Shown: positions 45,974 through 57,315 of the stretch, one piece after another
Layout of the letters: each line of letters begins with the position of its first letter
Numbering within the stretch: position 1 is the first letter of the stretch
NCBI GenBank assembly: GCA_030068075.1
Contig: CM057825.1
Location: 82,599,123-82,663,122, forward strand
Length of the DNA: 64,000 nt
DNA from: Paguma larvata
Taxonomy: Eukaryota > Chordata > Mammalia > Carnivora > Viverridae
Reading direction: 5' to 3'
Program-made: the position numbers and the translations under genes
The notes under the pieces: model-generated
Database searches by the model: none
Told to the model about the DNA's origin: nothing
What the model saw: the letters and a program-made list of their open reading frames with translations, nothing else

Positions 45974-47240
45974 TGGGAGGCAGGTGAGTGAGTGGGTGGT
46001 TGCAAAGTGAAGAAAGAGAGTTGCTGCAGGGATATTGCTGAGTACAGTTGTATTATTAACCCTTATGAATCTCTCTGGGCTCCCTGGCATTAAAATTAAC
46101 TTAGAGGCCAGAACTTCTTAGAAATTTTTATTCAGAAAAACTTTCACCCGTATTGACATGACTCAATCTCCCACCTCCTTCAAGGTGGTGCTTGAATGTT
46201 AGTTTCTCAGTCAAGATGGTGTCCTAACCACCCAGGTAAAACTGCTATCCACATCTCCAGCCAGTACTTCAGATTCATCTTGTTCTCAATTTTTAAAAAC
46301 CTATGTACAGTATGTCCCAGCATACTATAATAAGCTTATGCTACTTGGTACACCATTTGCTTTTTTAATGTTTCATACTCTCTCTTTTGCTAAATAAATG
46401 GGATTGTGTTTACATATTTTAATGAATGTCCATTTTACTAGGCTGATGGAGAAATGTCTTAGCTCTTAATTTGGCTATTACATCTATTTTAGTGGAAACC
46501 CATCCACTTATCAACCTATAATTTAGTGAAACAAGAGAACACGTTAAGACTTTTGCACAGTAGCACATTCTAACTTAAAGGAAAGTGGATCACCTTGTAA
46601 CTTTGCTACTAAGTGTAGTTCTTTTTTATATTCATTGCACATCTCTTGGTTTTGGCTTTCCATTGGTTCATGACACAACCATAATGATTTTTTAATTGAA
46701 TTTTTCTTGTTAACGTTTCCTTGGGATTCTATTTTTCTTGTTTAAAAAATTATTGAAATGTATCCCCCCCAAAAATATTGGGATTGGATAAGTTCAGTAG
46801 TTAAAAAAATGTGGAAGAATTGGATAATATCCTAATGGGATTACATAGAAAATCCCAAAGTATTCATATTTTTAAAGGCTGCAATAAGGAAATCTTAGTC
46901 TGTCAACTAAAATCACCTCTCTGGGAAAGTAAGGCCAGGTTCTCTACATTTCTATACCCCTATGGGAAGAACAAATTAATTACAATCCCTCACTTAAAGT
47001 CAAAGAAATTGAATTTCTGTTAAAATATTGGAAGATGGCAACAAAATGTGCAAGGCTATCAGTTATTTCCAATGGTTAATTTCTTTTCAAGAATTACATT
47101 AGCTATTGTGCAAAGTAGAATTCAGTTCGAATGGATACATGTTGATGATTTTAATCAAGATCATTTGTTTCAATGGGTGCATATTACATGGTAATTAAGT
47201 CTAAAAAGTTTTATCATGAGGAATGAAATGTCTCAATTTC
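45974..47240. other. non-coding stretch, mostly unique
   Basis: No recognised repeat. A 70-codon frame at 46811-47023 has no domain. Confidence 0.35.
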
Positions 47241-47273
47241 TTGTGTGTGTGTGTGTGTGTGTGTGCGTGTGTG
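47241..47273. repeat. (TG)n microsatellite
   Basis: TG units with one 'cg' step near the end. Confidence 0.93.
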
Positions 47274-47651
47274 AACATTTTCAAGAAAAATCAACACTTT
47301 TCTAGGTTAAAAAAATACCTTCTCTCATATATGTTTTGTACTTTATTAAACATTAGCTCATCCACAAAAATAGTCACATTATTCATTGACCTTCCTTTCA
47401 ATTCTCAGTAAAAAAAAATTTAAGTGTTACTCTCCCTTTTTTTCACATTAGAAACAGGTGAAAGATGTTAGTGATGAGAGAATACAGAGCTGTTATCAAT
47501 AGTCTCCTGACAGAAGAAATAAAAATAGATAATCTCCTTTTCTTACCAGATTGACATAATTAATTGAGTATTCAATATATACAGAGCATCGCACTTGCTC
47601 TTTAATTTTCTCAGAAAGAATTTAGGGACTTTTTGCCCTTCAGACTTAAGA

Positions 47652-47802
47652 TTAAAATAAATAGTTTTTTAAAGTAGGCTTCATGCACAAAGTGGAGCCC
47701 AGTGTGGGGCTCGAACTCACCACCCTTGGATCAAGACCTGAGCTGAGATCTAGCATTGGCTACTTAACTGACTGAGCCACCTAGGTGTCCTTAAAATAAA
47801 TA
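47652..47802 (-). mobile_element. CAN-SINE, short variant with target-site duplication
   Basis: The reversed short form at about 47667-47790 goes from 'aaagtaggcttcatgcacaa' straight to 'ggggctcgaactcaccaccc' and the head 'gactgagccacctaggtgtc'. The 12-bp duplication 'ttaaaataaata' is at 47652-47663 and 47791-47802. Same short subfamily as 10288-10431. Confidence 0.93.
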
Positions 47803-48297
47803 ATTTTAAATAAATGGCTCTCATTATTATATTACTTATATATTTTACTTACTTTGTAAAATAGAATAAATACAGATATATGATATTCTTGAAATGGGTT
47901 GAGTTTGCTCATCTTTCCCCAGGTTTTTATTCCTCTGTTTTCCTATCTTTCTTCTTCCACTTTTCTTTCCCTGCTCAAGGTAACAGAAATGTGAGTAATT
48001 AGTATCTTCAGTGAATAAGATGTGCTTTCAGGAAATAGTAATGGCTATTGATGCTGCCCACCCCTTGCATGGTTCCCTGAAGAAGGGACTTGGAGGAGGA
48101 CTGGTTGCAGAAATCCCTGGCATAGATACCTCAAGCTATCAAATATAAAACGAAAGATTGCCAAACTGGAAAAACTTTTTATAATGGAAAAGAAGGTAGG
48201 GGCTGTGCAATAAACCAAAACCTTTTTTCAGTGAAGATATAGATAAGACACAATGAAAAAAAATATCTCCAGCTCCAAGGCAGATCTGGCTTCTAGT
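47803..48297. other. non-coding stretch, nothing recognised
   Basis: Unique-looking DNA between SINEs. Confidence 0.35.
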
Positions 48298-48350
48298 TAA
48301 AAACAAAAACAAAAACAAAAACAAAACAAAACAATAAAAAAAAAAAAAAC
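48298..48350. repeat. (CAAAAA)n / poly-A simple repeat
   Basis: CAAAAA then CAAAA units ending in an A run of about fourteen. Confidence 0.93.
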
Positions 48351-48382
48351 ATTGATTGGATAGGGAAAGTCTTCAAAGAGTG

Positions 48383-48596
48383 AAGTGATTTCAGGAGTAC
48401 CTGGGTGGCTCAGTCGGTTAAGTGTCTGACTCTTGGTATCAGCTCAGGTCATGATCTCCGTGGTTGGTGAGATTGAACCCCTTGTTGGGCTCTGTGCTGA
48501 CAGCCTGGAACTGCTTGGGATTCTCCCTCTCCTTTCCTCTCTGCCCCTCCTTCCTTTCAAAATAAATAAACATTAAAAAAAAGAATAAAGTGATTT
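48383..48596 (+). mobile_element. CAN-SINE with target-site duplication
   Basis: Forward copy at about 48392-48587 ('gtacctgggtggctcagtcg' to 'aaataaataaacattaaaa'). The perfect 9-bp duplication 'aagtgattt' is at 48383-48391 and 48588-48596. Confidence 0.96.
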
Positions 48597-50729
48597 TAAA
48601 ACTTAAAGGCATATCTTTTTGTGAGCTTAAGCTCGTTTTTGAGGTATCTTTGCTATTTATGACAGTATAAGTTGATAGAAAATCTTTAAATGCTTTTCTG
48701 AAAGCACAACTCTATTAGCATTTTGTAAGTTGCTTCAAAGACATTTATTAGTTAAAGAGTAAGTAAATGTTACTTGTGACATTTTCATATCATTTCTTCA
48801 TTCCAAACATCTTTTGTGCAAAAACATTTGAGTATGTACTGTGAGCTTTAAGCAACTCGAATGAATTTAGTAAGTATTCCATTTGGTTTTCTTTGAATGT
48901 ATATATGTTTATCGGTGTAAGGGGAGAGAGAAGGAAAGAGCTTCAGAGGGGAAGATTGCCACAATAAAATGAAATTATTCTGGGATGCTTTCCCAAATGA
49001 GAAATTAAGAGAAGGAATAATAATGATAATAATAATAATTAAAGAAGGATGTGTAAAAATTTACTTAAGTTCAACAAAAACTGTTAAGAAAATAATAGGA
49101 TGAAATTACTCATTTCTCAAGAGAACAATTGTAACGTACATGAGAAAGTGGTGGTAAAGCAATTCTCTTAGAATCTTCTTATGTTAAACACGTGATCATC
49201 TTAGCATGCCAAAATCTAGCCTTCTTCAACCTTGAATAAGCAAATTTATTGTGGGAAAATCTGTTAGCTGTAGTCTTTGGACTTGCTTGCTGGGCAAAAA
49301 TGAACAAATAAATGTCAAGGAGCTAAGAGAAAGGCAAATAAATCGTTATTAACAGTGCTCTGAGTCTTGAAGATTCGGTTTACATGGTTGCATGCATCTG
49401 ACACAATTTACTGGTTTTAGGTATCTTTGAGATGAGTATTTCATGACTGTAAATTTTACATAAAAAGAAGTGCCAACTCATATTGAAATCTAACCAGAGT
49501 ATTCAGGAGGAAGTACAGTAATGCCTGCAACTTACTTCAAAATGTCAAAATATAAGATGGATTGATGGACAAAAGAGAAAGCAACGATTAGACGGGTCAT
49601 AAAGCAAGTTTAGTAATACGTTGCTTGTACAGTCTGTGTGTCGAATACATGAAAAGTTTTGAAATGTATGGAAAATTCTTCCAATATTCCCGTATGTTTG
49701 ACTTCCTTACTAATAAAATTAAAGGGTGGAAAAAGAAAATGGCACTAAACCTCCATGAGTAAACAAATTAAAAACATATCTTGTTCACACATTTTCATCT
49801 TTAACAAAATCGTCCCAATTTTTAAAGTACAAAATCTTTAGATATTAAAATAAACATCCGGGTGAAATAATTTAATTCAATATTTTGAAGGGAAGCTGGT
49901 GGGCTTAAAAGAGAAGTGTTTTACAAATTACAACTTCACGTTTTCCACAGTCAATTCAATCTACTGACGAATCATTGCGGGCCAGCTACGGAATTGGGAG
50001 ATACTAGGTGGGGCGGTGGGTTAAAGAGGGCATGGAACGGATAAGGCATGAAGCCCTCCCTGGGATGCAGTCCTCTGATGAGATCCGAAGCCCTGAACCA
50101 GCAGGGCTAAGTGGTCGCATAGAGGCATCTTCACAGACAAGTCAGAATTTCACAGAGGAACTGGGCTGGTTTCCATTTAAAATAGTTGGCAAAAAATACC
50201 TTAAAAAGAAATGCAAGTTTTACAAAATTAAAAGTTCCTTTTGAAACATGAACAACCTTACTTCCTAGTCTGAGTCAATATGTCTCTGGGTATTTGTTTG
50301 TTTCCTTGCATGTTTGTTTTGTGGGAATTCTGGAATCAAAACTGGCATTCACAAATCACCGTGAACCTATCTGCCGTGTATAGCCTACATTGGAAAGTAG
50401 ATCGGCAATCACACACGACTCGTTTAAGAAATACACTTGCCAATGTTTCTTTAGGAAAGATGTCTATGATGTTACTTACTAAAACTTCTTATTTGCCTAA
50501 TTGTATAAATACACTAATATCCACAGGTGTTTATGTTATACAAAATCAAGTAATAAATCTGATGGGGGTGGGGAAATTTGTGAATCTGGTCAGTGAACTC
50601 AATTATGGCCCCATTCCAAGGATTTCTACTTTTCCTTTACAAAAATACATCGTTGCCACACATCTGACAATGCTCCCCAAATCTCTTCAATGATTAAGGA
50701 TACTTCAGAGCATGTGCACATACTGACTC
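48597..50729. other. long non-coding stretch, mostly unique
   Basis: About 2.1 kb. It has a TAA microsatellite near 49016-49042 and a GC-richer patch at about 49975-50165. Two plus-strand frames occur here: 78 codons at 50008-50244 and 137 codons at 50280-50693. The second is the longest frame in the window that is not in a repeat. It has no recognisable domain, signal peptide or codon pattern that I can identify, and AT-rich mammalian DNA can give one such frame by chance. I do not call either a gene. Confidence 0.4.
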
Positions 50730-50790
50730 TGCCTCTCTCTCTCTCTCTTTTCCTCCTCTCTCTCTCTCTCTCTCCTCTCTCTCTTTCATT
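50730..50790. repeat. (CT)n / pyrimidine-rich tract
   Basis: CT runs with CCTC interruptions, ending 'tctctttcattttacag', which reads like a 3' splice site (see findings). Confidence 0.93.
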
Positions 50791-51877
50791 TTACAGCTCT
50801 TCTGGGTCCCTGGCTGATTTTCCTCGCAAGGTTAGTTGCTAATACATTCCTAGCACCCATGCATTATTAATGCTCACTGCTCTCCAAGGTGGCAGTGACA
50901 AATAGGAAGCAGAATCTACTGACTAGTGGGGAATGTACTTTTTAGTCATGCTTGGATTTTTCAATCCATTCTGCTTGTTGAGGATTTTGCAGTAGAGATC
51001 CTGTGACAGAATGTGCTCTAACCCTCTCTTCTCCTTCTTTCTCTCCCCGCTCTGCTCTTTTGTTTTTCAAATCTAAGACACATTTCAGGTAGCTAAAGGA
51101 TTATGCATCAGGGCTTTGAGGGGGAGTAGAGCAAAAAAAAAAAAAAAAAATACTTCTGCTGCTTGCAAAAGCAGAAAGATCCTTGTTTCCTCTTGCAGGT
51201 TATAAGTGGCAGTTTGATCCAAAAAGACTATGCGTGTAGTCGAGTAAATTATACTAATTTAACTAGGTTATGCCAGCGGTAGTATTCCCAGAAATAATAC
51301 CAAGTGTGTATCATGAGAAACATTGATTTTTTAATGTGCAGATTTGTTTCTTCAGATATAAAATCCTATTCATTTCACAATATAAAGAAGCAATCTGTGA
51401 AGAAATTCTGAGATGGTTATTGGGAACCATAAATCCCACCAGCAGTTTCTATTACATTTGTTTAATTCAGAATTTCTGCATTTATGGTACTATACCTTTG
51501 TGCACGTAATGATGAGTTTTTACAAGATACCTTTTCAGGGAATAAAAACTTAATTCACAGAGAATACAAGAGTCGGGATTCCCCCAGCACTGGAGTTGGG
51601 AGAAAATTCCTTTTTTTTTAACAACATTTCCCCAATTTAGAGATGGAAATAATGATCTTTAACATCAAATAGTCAATAACCACAATATCCATGTTCATGA
51701 ATTCTTAAATATTTCATTTCAATCACAGTGATCACTAATTCTCAGGGAAGAAAATTTAACATTTGGATAAATTAAAGGGTAGTTAGACCTAGAGGAGCAA
51801 TGGTGACACCATGGCCCTTTATATACAATTTTAGTTTCTCCTAAGGGAAGAACAAAGTACAAAGTATTGTGGGGATT
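50791..51877. other. non-coding stretch with possible conserved patches
   Basis: No transposon recognised. An A run of about nineteen lies at 51134-51152. The piece at 51473-51503 is copied directly at 52616-52646 (see findings). Confidence 0.4.
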
Positions 51878-51952
51878 TTTTTTTTTTGGTTTGTTTGTTT
51901 TTTTGTTTGTTTTGTTTTTGTTTTTGTTTTTTTGGGTTTTTTTTTTTTTTGC
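51878..51952. repeat. T-rich (TTTG/TTTTTG)n simple repeat
   Basis: T runs broken by single or paired G. Possibly a decayed reversed poly-A tail. Confidence 0.9.
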
Positions 51953-51969
51953 ATGTCTTTTTTCTGACT

Positions 51970-52165
51970 AACATTTCCTAGGGGCTTTCAATATATCATC
52001 TCATTTAAATATGACACCTATTCCACGAGTTAGGTATTATTGTATCTGCCTTATAATTAAAAATGAAAACTGAGACAGTGTAATTTAGAAAGAGCCTAGA
52101 AAGTGCCAAAACTAACCTGAAACAAATCAATTTGGTACCAAAGTCCATGTTCTGTTCACTGCACA
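51970..52165 (-). mobile_element. MIR, diverged
   Basis: 'caatatatcatctcatttaa', 'gagttaggtattattgtatc', 'aaaaatgaaaactgagacag' and 'ggtaccaaagtccatgttct' follow the reversed MIR order. Confidence 0.7.
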
Positions 52166-52615
52166 ATTGTCGCTTTCTTAGACTTTGAATTCCTGCATTA
52201 TAATATCATTATATCTGATTCATTTAGTTGCTTAGCAATGATGATGGCACATAAAGCTATGGAGTCATTTATAGGTAGGTATCATGACTTAAACCCACTT
52301 AGAAGAGTTTTTAAACATGGATAATTGGCTCAAAAGCATGATTTGTATATACACGTTCTGTTGGAACACATTCTGTGATGGGAACTAGCACCTATATTGA
52401 GTTATGAAAGAATTAGGAGAAATAATTAGTGCTCCCTTGAAGGTGAATGTTAAATTAATACCTATGTGTAATCATAGAATCAGGTAGTTTATAAATGATG
52501 GGAGCGATTAAGGAAGTGTCTTGCATTTCCATGCATTTAAAAACTGCAAGTTGGAAGTCCTAATGTGAACGAGAAATAATGAATGATACAAGAGTTAGTT
52601 ACATGAGTTTAAAAG
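52166..52615. other. non-coding stretch, nothing recognised
   Basis: Unique AT-rich DNA up to the composite repeat. Confidence 0.35.
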
Positions 52616-52646
52616 TTTCTGCATTTATGGTACGATACCTTTGTGC
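52616..52646 (+). repeat. direct copy of 51473-51503
   Basis: The 31 bases from 'tttctgcatttatggtac' to 'cctttgtgc' occur here and at 51473-51503 with one substitution. The copy ends 7 bases before the left arm of an inverted repeat and is followed by a 7-bp tandem duplication ('tttgtgctttgtgc'). Confidence 0.95.
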
Positions 52647-52653
52647 TTTGTGC

Positions 52654-52761
52654 TTGATCAGCTGAATAACTTTGATCATCACTTCCTGGTTATTTTTTTC
52701 TCTTTTCTTAATTTGCATGAGTATTTTTGGCCACTTTGTTGTTGTTCATTTTCAAATGTCA
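52654..52761 (+). repeat. inverted repeat, left arm
   Basis: A 108-base arm starting 'ttgatcagctgaataacttt' and ending 'tcattttcaaatgtca'. Its reverse complement lies at 53486-53595 with one substitution, a 7 versus 10 T run and a 4 versus 3 T run. It belongs to no repeat family I recognise. The last 16 bases recur at 52773-52788. Confidence 0.97.
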
Positions 52762-53485
52762 AATGTTGTTGATCATTTTCAAATGTCAGCCAGTTTACTG
52801 CTGGTTCCCATGACTGACTCAATCCAGGTAGGTATATGAACATGTATCCACAAATCGTCCACAAACCGTACAGTTTAAAAAGAAGAACACAGAAAGCCAA
52901 AAATAAGTATAAACAAAGAAAAGAAGGCAGAAACTTCTGTTTATGTATAACTGCAAAAATAAACACCTGAACTGAGCAGTAATCTCTGACATCCTGGCAG
53001 TGCTGAAGAGTTTATGAAAGGTTTATGAAGAGATTACTACTGAGAGGGTCACACAGCTCAGATGGTTTAACCTGGAGAAAGAGTAGGTCTTCTGCTTAGT
53101 GGGAAATACTAAAAGCGGGAACAGATCTGAAACATGTTATGGATTTGAACTCCGATGGCTTCACAAGGAGAGAACCTGAAAGACCGTGGCCCCAGAGGTG
53201 GTAATGATAAGAAGATGAGCTTCCGGAACAGGTGTAAGCACTCGGAAAAGGATATCATAAATTGCAGATTCGGTGAAGAAAGAAAGAAGAAAGCAAGCAA
53301 GAGTCATTGGGTGTCCATTAGAAATAAACAAACAAAAAATAGGTGATAGAATCTGAGACGTCACCAACTCATTGGTGGAGTTTCTGAAAGAAGAGTCCAA
53401 CTAAAATAAAACTACTCCAAGCAAATGACTCAAACACTTACCCACTTTCCACATTTCACTTATCATTGCTGGCCTGGAAACTCTA
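52762..53485. other. spacer between inverted-repeat arms
   Basis: 724 bases. It holds no recognised transposon, no short terminal repeats and no gene. Frames of 63-79 codons on both strands lack motifs. A purine-rich patch lies at 53160-53300. Confidence 0.5.
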
Positions 53486-53595
53486 TGACATTTGAAAATG
53501 AACAACAACAAAGTGGCCAAAAATACTCATGCAAATTAAGAAAGAGAAAAAAAAAATAACCAGGAAGTGATGATCAAAGTTATTCAGCCGATCAA
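53486..53595 (-). repeat. inverted repeat, right arm
   Basis: A 110-base arm, 'tgacatttgaaaatgaacaa' to 'ttattcagccgatcaa', reverse-complementary to 52654-52761. The flanks beyond the arms do not match each other, so the borders are sharp. Confidence 0.97.
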
Positions 53596-54859
53596 ACTAT
53601 TAATGAAAGTGTCAACTGTGAAACCAAATAAACCTGTAAGTCAATACACCAACTGTACAGGCATGATTTGAAGGTTTGAGGTACCCACCAAATCAAGAAG
53701 TTAAAACTCAGAATAAAAATGTTGACAAAACTAAAGATATAAGTCTAGAGTTGACTAAAGCCATAAAAATTTTCAGGAAAAAGACAAAATCATCTCATAA
53801 ATAAAGACTAAGTTACAAGGTGATCACAGTAAAGGATAATTTAGTGAACATATACTAAGAGACTTTAAAGAATGAAAGCAATCAACACGATGGAGATAAA
53901 ACAAAGAATTTACAAATGTCTAAAATAAAGTAATAGATATAGGAGGAAGGCAAATAAATTATTTCAAATCTTGCTAGTGTAGCCACGTCCACTCACACAC
54001 ATCCCACTAGCTGGTAAGCAGGGACTTCAAGCGTCACCATACAGGGCTCCCCGGATCCTGTGGCTGGGTCAGAGTGAGGTTGAAAATGACACCATTATGA
54101 AGATAAACTGAAGTGGGATTTAGGAAGGCAAAGACCAAAAGTTACTTATCTAAGTGCCGATTTCACTGGGCCAACTGACAGGAATGGTTTAAGAAGCAAG
54201 ATTCTGCTCTCAACAGATTCCAGTCTCACCAGCAAAATGAAATGAAGATACAACTAAAACCGCACACCAGAATGGCTTGTGGCCGATGGGAGACAGAGAC
54301 TAAATTCTACCTGAAGTTCAGAGCTGGCAAGAACCATCGCCACCTGGGGTGGAAGAGGTCACCTACTCCAAAGATTTTGCTACTGCTTACAACTCTTTCT
54401 TGCAACTCAGTTTTGGAATTTTTTTCTCTTTTGTTTTGTTTTTGTGTTAAAAGCAAAATCACCTCAGTCATGTGTGTTCTGGCCAAAATACATGTTTCCC
54501 CTTTTTGTTTTCCCATATTTTTGCTATTTGAGACTCCAAACATCTGTATTCTGTTCTTAAAAATAAAATTCACTAATGACAGTAATTAAAGGGGCTGTTA
54601 TTCTAGGTACTAAGTGGTACACTACAGGCTCAATCTCTCCCAAAAGAATTTTCAAATTTATTTTAAGTGACAATACTTTAGTAATAAGAATATAGTGTCT
54701 GATGGTTATTAACTCAGAACACCAAGCTTCTTTGAGTATGTACATTTCACATGTATATTTTATATCTGGCACGTACCTTGTAAGCTAAATAAATCAGAGA
54801 GTAGACCCTTTCTTCGAGATACACATGTCATTCTATAGCTTCTCTCTAACCAATCAACT
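53596..54859. other. non-coding stretch, nothing firm
   Basis: A-rich DNA of decayed-LINE texture at 53640-53960, then unique DNA. The 115-codon frame at 54242-54589 and its 88-codon reverse partner have no domain. Confidence 0.35.
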
Positions 54860-55708
54860 GGAGCTGGTCTTTAAAAAAAAAAAAAGACTCACATATATGC
54901 GGGACACCTAGTTGTTGCTGTCGATTCAGTATCCGACTCTTGATTCCAGCTCTGATCATGTTCTCACCATTGTGAGATCAGGCCCCACATTGGTCCTCTG
55001 CTCTGGGTATGGAGCCTGCTTGGGATTCTATTTCTCTCTTTCTTCGTCTTCCCCTCCCCTACTCACACTCTCACACTCAAAAAACTAATGAAAAAATAAA
55101 AAAAACATATATGAGTTCATGTCATTGCCCTTATTAAAACTCTCCGTAGGTTTTCAGTGAAGTGTTAACAGCTTCAAGATTTTACAGAGCAAACTCCTAA
55201 CACCAGTTGCTCTTCCCTCCATGGTCTTTTCGGTAACATCTTTCCAGCAACACAACCTTCTTCCTGTTTATTGAACAAGCTGAGCTTCGTCTTTAGTGAA
55301 CGACTCAAGTTCATCCTTAGTGAGGGCCATTGTCCCAGCTTTCCCTGCTGCTGGGGAGGCCTTTCCCCCAGATCTTCATGGAGCTCTTTATCACATATTA
55401 TTTCAGACTCGTTGCCAAAGAGAGCCCTTTCCTGGCCATTGCACCTAAAGTTATGCTAACTCTGCCCACTTCTGCCCTCTTTCTCCACACAATCCCGTTG
55501 CTCTTTCCCTACTTTAATGTTTTTATAATACCTACAATGGGCATATTTTGATTAAGCATCTACCGTCTGTCTCCACCTTCCCTCAATTGTAAGCCCCATG
55601 TCTATCCTGTTCACTGCTGTATCTGCAGTGCCTAGAACATATTTGGCAAAGTAAAATGTGAATCAATGAATGAGGGAATAAAAGAATAAGTGGACGAATG
55701 AATGAAGG
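54860..55708 (+). mobile_element. L2 LINE fragment, split by a SINE
   Basis: After the SINE: 'gttcatgtcattgccctta', 'aaaactctccgtaggttttc', 'tgctggggaggcctttcccc', then the 3' end 'ttcactgctgtatctgcagt', 'gcctagaacatatttggcaa' and the 'aatgaatgagg' terminus. Left of the SINE, 'gagctggtcttt' fits the preceding L2 sequence. The frames of 62-73 codons are remnants of L2 coding sequence in part, and are broken. Confidence 0.7.
54891..55113 (+). mobile_element. CAN-SINE, diverged, with target-site duplication
   Basis: Forward copy at about 54900-55104 ('gggacacctagttgttgctg' to an A-rich tail). The perfect 9-bp duplication 'acatatatg' is at 54891-54899 and 55105-55113. It sits inside an L2. Confidence 0.92.
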
Positions 55709-57120
55709 TAGTGGCATTAGATTAATGTCACTCAGCTTTTCTCTTTTCTAATAGTTATAAGGGAAGAGTAGCTTCCCTGTAGGAAGGGAAAGCAAATTCT
55801 CTGTTCTTTCCCCCTACATCTCCTGGCTTGATTAGAATTGAGAGGGGGACTAAGGGAAATTAGTTTAGAAATTGAGATGTACTGAATTGCCCAGTGTTGA
55901 GTTTTATGTTACCTAACTAACGTGCTCTTCTATCCTCTTCCTCCAGTAAACATCCACATAGAGTTAGTTAATGGATGTTAAAAATAAAAGAAGAAGCAAA
56001 TGCACAGACACTGTGTGCATACAGTTTCACACTTACTGATAAGTAAAAATACCTGCTGCTTTGCTACTGGCGAACAGACACAAGAGAACCCAGGGGATGT
56101 AGAAGGTGTTTTGAAGTAAAATGAGGGCTGATAGATATTTTCCAAAAACGGATTTTCAAAGCCATTTTCAAAGTTAAGCTACTTTTTTTCCTTCTGCATT
56201 TCCACGACTTGAAGTTTCTACAACTCAAAGCAGAGTTTAGGGAAAAGTGACAACAAATACAAGGAAGACATACAGTTCAAGTTGAAAGGCCAGCAACTCT
56301 AAAGACACATATTTTTCCATGTCCTTGCATGAGTGGAGTTTAGTCTTTCTTGCAGTGATTCAGATAGTGGGAAAGAGAGGGAAGCAGTCACTGGTCAGAC
56401 AGATAGAGAAATGATAGCATTACAGAGCAGGAGCAGAACTGAGTTGTCCTTGCTTCAGTTTTAAATGTTTCCTTATTCAAAGTTTCAAGTATTAGTTACG
56501 ATTGACCCTTTTTAAAACATTGGGACAAAAAAATCCCCGATCAAGGTCATCAAAGCAAAAGAAAAATTATTCGATATATAAAAAAGGAAATAGTAACTAA
56601 TATTGATGAGAATAAAAAGGAATTTAATCTTTTCGTTGTCATTCAGTTTTTACATTTTTTTGTTTAGTTTTTGTTTTTTGGGTTTTCTGTTTGTTTGTTT
56701 GTCATCATCTTTGGTTTTTTTTTAGCTGTGGGTACAGATGTCCACAGGCGTGAGACCCTGAGGCCCCTTCAGGGTACCTCTCCTGGGAAAAGCAGCGAGA
56801 AAGAGAGAAACTTTGGAATGAAAACCATGAAGGTGAAAACTATACTCAAAAGGATTAGAGAAGCTAAAATATTGATTATGTATGGTGATAAGCTTCCTTA
56901 CCTATAAGCTGTGAATATTCGCACATATTTCTGAATGCCAAAGCCATACACACTTAATTCTAGTGAAGGTTTTGTAAGAAAGCCTGTAATCTGTTGTAAC
57001 GCAAATACAATGCTGTGTTTCATTGTCATGGGTTATTATTTCCCACACAGAATCTGTAGCTGTACCTTGCCCAGGCACCGTCAGATTGGCTCCTGGATAG
57101 GTTCACTCAAAATCTGTAGC
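55709..57120. other. non-coding stretch, mostly unique
   Basis: A T-rich simple segment lies at 56652-56702. After 'tttttttttagctgtgggta' there is a GC-richer piece at 56725-56800. A 78-codon frame at 56671-56907 has no recognised domain. Confidence 0.4.
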
Positions 57121-57315
57121 ATGGAAGAGAGACAGAGATAGGGAGAAGGAAAGAGAGGAGGAAGGATAAAGCTAGAAGGAAGGGGGGGAAGTGGAGAGAA
57201 GGAAGAGAAGGAAAGAGAATAAAAAGGAGGAAGAAGGAGAGAGGGGAAGGAGGCGGCTCAGGGAAGGAAGGAAGGAAGGAAGGAATAGAGAGAGGAAGGG
57301 AGGAAGGAAAAAAGT
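57121..57315. repeat. purine-rich (GGAA/GAGA)n tract
   Basis: About 195 bases, nearly all A and G on the plus strand. Perfect GGAA units lie at about 57264-57285. Reverse frames are Ser/Pro/Phe/Leu artefacts. Confidence 0.95.

Noticed and set aside
54242..54589. 115-codon frame with an 88-codon reverse partner
   Set aside because: No domain, no splice or promoter context, and frames open on both strands of the same AT-rich segment suggest chance.
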